Assembly (NCBI GenBank): GCA_013399305.1
Contig: VXAI01000035.1
Span: 2,017,173-2,081,172 of the forward strand
DNA from: Rostratula benghalensis
Taxonomy: Eukaryota; Chordata; Aves; Charadriiformes; Rostratulidae
DNA: 64,000 nucleotides
Direction: 5' to 3'
Shown: piece by piece, positions 63,069 to 64,000 of the stretch
Numbering within the stretch: position 1 is the stretch's first letter
Layout of the letters: every line of letters begins with the position of its first letter
Program-made: the position numbers and the translations under genes
The notes under the pieces: model-generated
What the model was told of the DNA's origin: nothing
Seen by the model: the letters and a program-made list of their open reading frames with translations, nothing else
Database searches by the model: none

Positions 63069-63074
63069 AATAAA
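63069..63074 (+). promoter_or_regulatory. Distal poly(A) signal AATAAA
   Basis: Canonical hexamer about 820 nt after the stop, with an ATTAAA 33 nt upstream and GT-rich sequence downstream (gttggtattggttgta at about 63134). A good candidate for a main cleavage site. Confidence 0.5.
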
Positions 63075-63830
63075 AGGTCGTCTCAATCATGTGATCTGCA
63101 ATCACTTGCTTATGCTTTGAAATTACTGAGAAAGTTGGTATTGGTTGTATCTGATGAATAACTCCTGGAGTGAGTTGGAGACGCTGTTGTGTGGGTTTGA
63201 TAGCAGTTTTAACACCGTGGGGGGGGGAAAAAAGCATGATTTGGCTTTGGTATGTTCACTTGACCAGGCAAGGTTTTTAGGATCTCACAGCTCTTTTGGT
63301 TTGCTCATAACCAACTGGAAACCAGTTGGGATGGTTGGAGCACAGTCTTGTTTTCCACCTGGAGTGCAGTTCAGTGATTTCTGGCTCTGGCTACCAGCTT
63401 CTTTTGTGCCAACTAACTCTTGGCCTTTTGTACACTTTTGCGTTTGTCACGTTTTCTGCACTGCTTTTTGCCTTTATTTATGGATTCTGCCTTACTTTAA
63501 AAAAAAAAAAAATTAAAATAAGAAATAATTATATAACCAAACATGCACAGAAACGGGGGACATCTTAAGGAGTGCCTGGGTACCTCCAGAATAGATAAAT
63601 TTGCCAAGTTAAAGGCACAACCAGCCAAAAAGTGCCTTTTTTATTTTCTTTTTTCTTCTCTTTTTTTTTTTTTTTCTTTTTACATACTGTTGCCGAAACG
63701 AGCAGCAGCAGACAGCTTTTCACTGTTGTGCACTAATATTGCAATTAACCAGTCATTTCACTGTTGGAAGTCAACACCTGACCCTGATTTCAGCTGTTTA
63801 CAGCCTCAGAACCTGTTGTGGGTTGAGAGA

Positions 63831-63952
63831 GCCGCTGCCCGAAGTCGCGGGCGCGAAGGAGGAAGCGTTGGGAGTCGATCTCTCGCTTTCTTTTCAGACG
63901 CGTGGCGAGGGTTTAGCAGTTTATAAATGTTTCTGAGAACGTGCTGGGACGT
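63831..63952 (+). other. CpG-dense patch
   Basis: About 14 CpG dinucleotides in roughly 120 bp (including tcgcgggcgcg and gacgcgtggcg), in contrast to the CpG-poor sequence elsewhere in the window. It may be an unmethylated regulatory element, a conserved UTR segment, or the edge of a CpG island continuing past the window. Confidence 0.55.
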
Positions 63953-64000
63953 TTTCCATGTGATGTTTTCAATTAATTTTGAAGAAACTATTTCATTACA

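Larger units (their letters stand above)
62249..64000 (+). other. USP24: USP24 3' UTR (possibly reaching the window edge)
   Basis: No splice signals or coding similarity after the stop. Contains poly(A) hexamers AATAAA at 62446-62451 and 63069-63074 and ATTAAA at 62572-62577 and 63036-63041, several A10-A17 runs (62615, 62648, 62949, 62985, 63498), and a CpG-dense patch near 63831-63952. Where transcription ends cannot be decided from sequence alone; the human 3' UTR, as I recall, is longer than the 1.75 kb available here. Confidence 0.7.

Noticed and set aside
63543..63936. Open frames over the CpG-dense patch, as a possible first exon of another gene
   Set aside because: No start context, splice donor or recognisable protein; composition alone explains the Arg/Gly-rich reading.
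1..64000. tRNA, rRNA, snoRNA, CRISPR arrays or viral insertions
   Set aside because: No cloverleaf, C/D or H/ACA box arrangement, regularly spaced repeats or viral gene order was recognised by eye. A covariance-model search would be needed to exclude small RNAs.

Overview
The window is vertebrate nuclear DNA, most likely from a bird. Two things point to this. First, almost every repeat copy I can recognise is a CR1 LINE, the dominant retroposon of birds; several end in the typical 3' octamer (attctatg-like). Second, the gene here is compact, with 67 exons in about 52.5 kb. I see no operon, CRISPR array, phage or other prokaryotic structure. CR1 is also common in turtles and crocodilians, so 'bird' is an inference.

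One gene explains essentially all the coding signal: the + strand gene for the deubiquitinating enzyme USP24. The window opens inside its first intron (1-9727). The first exon, which should carry the start codon, the UBA domain and the promoter, lies upstream and is not visible. From 9728 to 62248 I placed 67 exons by joining translated blocks with compatible splice sites and phases. They total 7533 nt, or 2510 codons plus the stop. That fits a protein of about 2,620 residues once an upstream exon of about 110 codons is added. One of the 67 (24338-24382) is only a candidate.

Protein layout in window-residue numbering: 1-830 is a long helical scaffold; 831-957 holds an internal ubiquitin-like fold; 958-1565 is a second scaffold with a Ser-rich linker; 1566 to about 1945 is the USP catalytic core; and about 1960-2510 is a C-terminal helical region ending in an acidic tail. 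The catalytic core has Cys at 42838-42840, His at 45364-45366, an Asn-Asp pair at 45783-45788, and two CxxC zinc-ribbon pairs at 43850-43861 and 44236-44247. All catalytic and zinc residues are present, and no frameshift or stop interrupts the exons, so the gene looks functional.

Introns hold seven CR1 copies or fragments (19.9, 28.9, 50.1, 53.7, 54.7, 58.2 and 61.1 kb), probable ancient MIR-like relics in intron 1, several low-complexity A/C-rich or G/T-rich tracts, and an 18-base G run. From 62249 to the window end is the 3' UTR and possibly flanking DNA. It has poly(A) signals and a CpG-dense patch near 63.83-63.95 kb.

The observations most worth a second look are two GC-AG introns (after 22797 and 56581), the uncertain 45-nt exon at 24338, a CR1 carrying an internal 102-bp tandem duplication, CR1 insertions very close to splice acceptors, and the CpG-rich patch at the right edge. 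I found no convincing undescribed biological system here.
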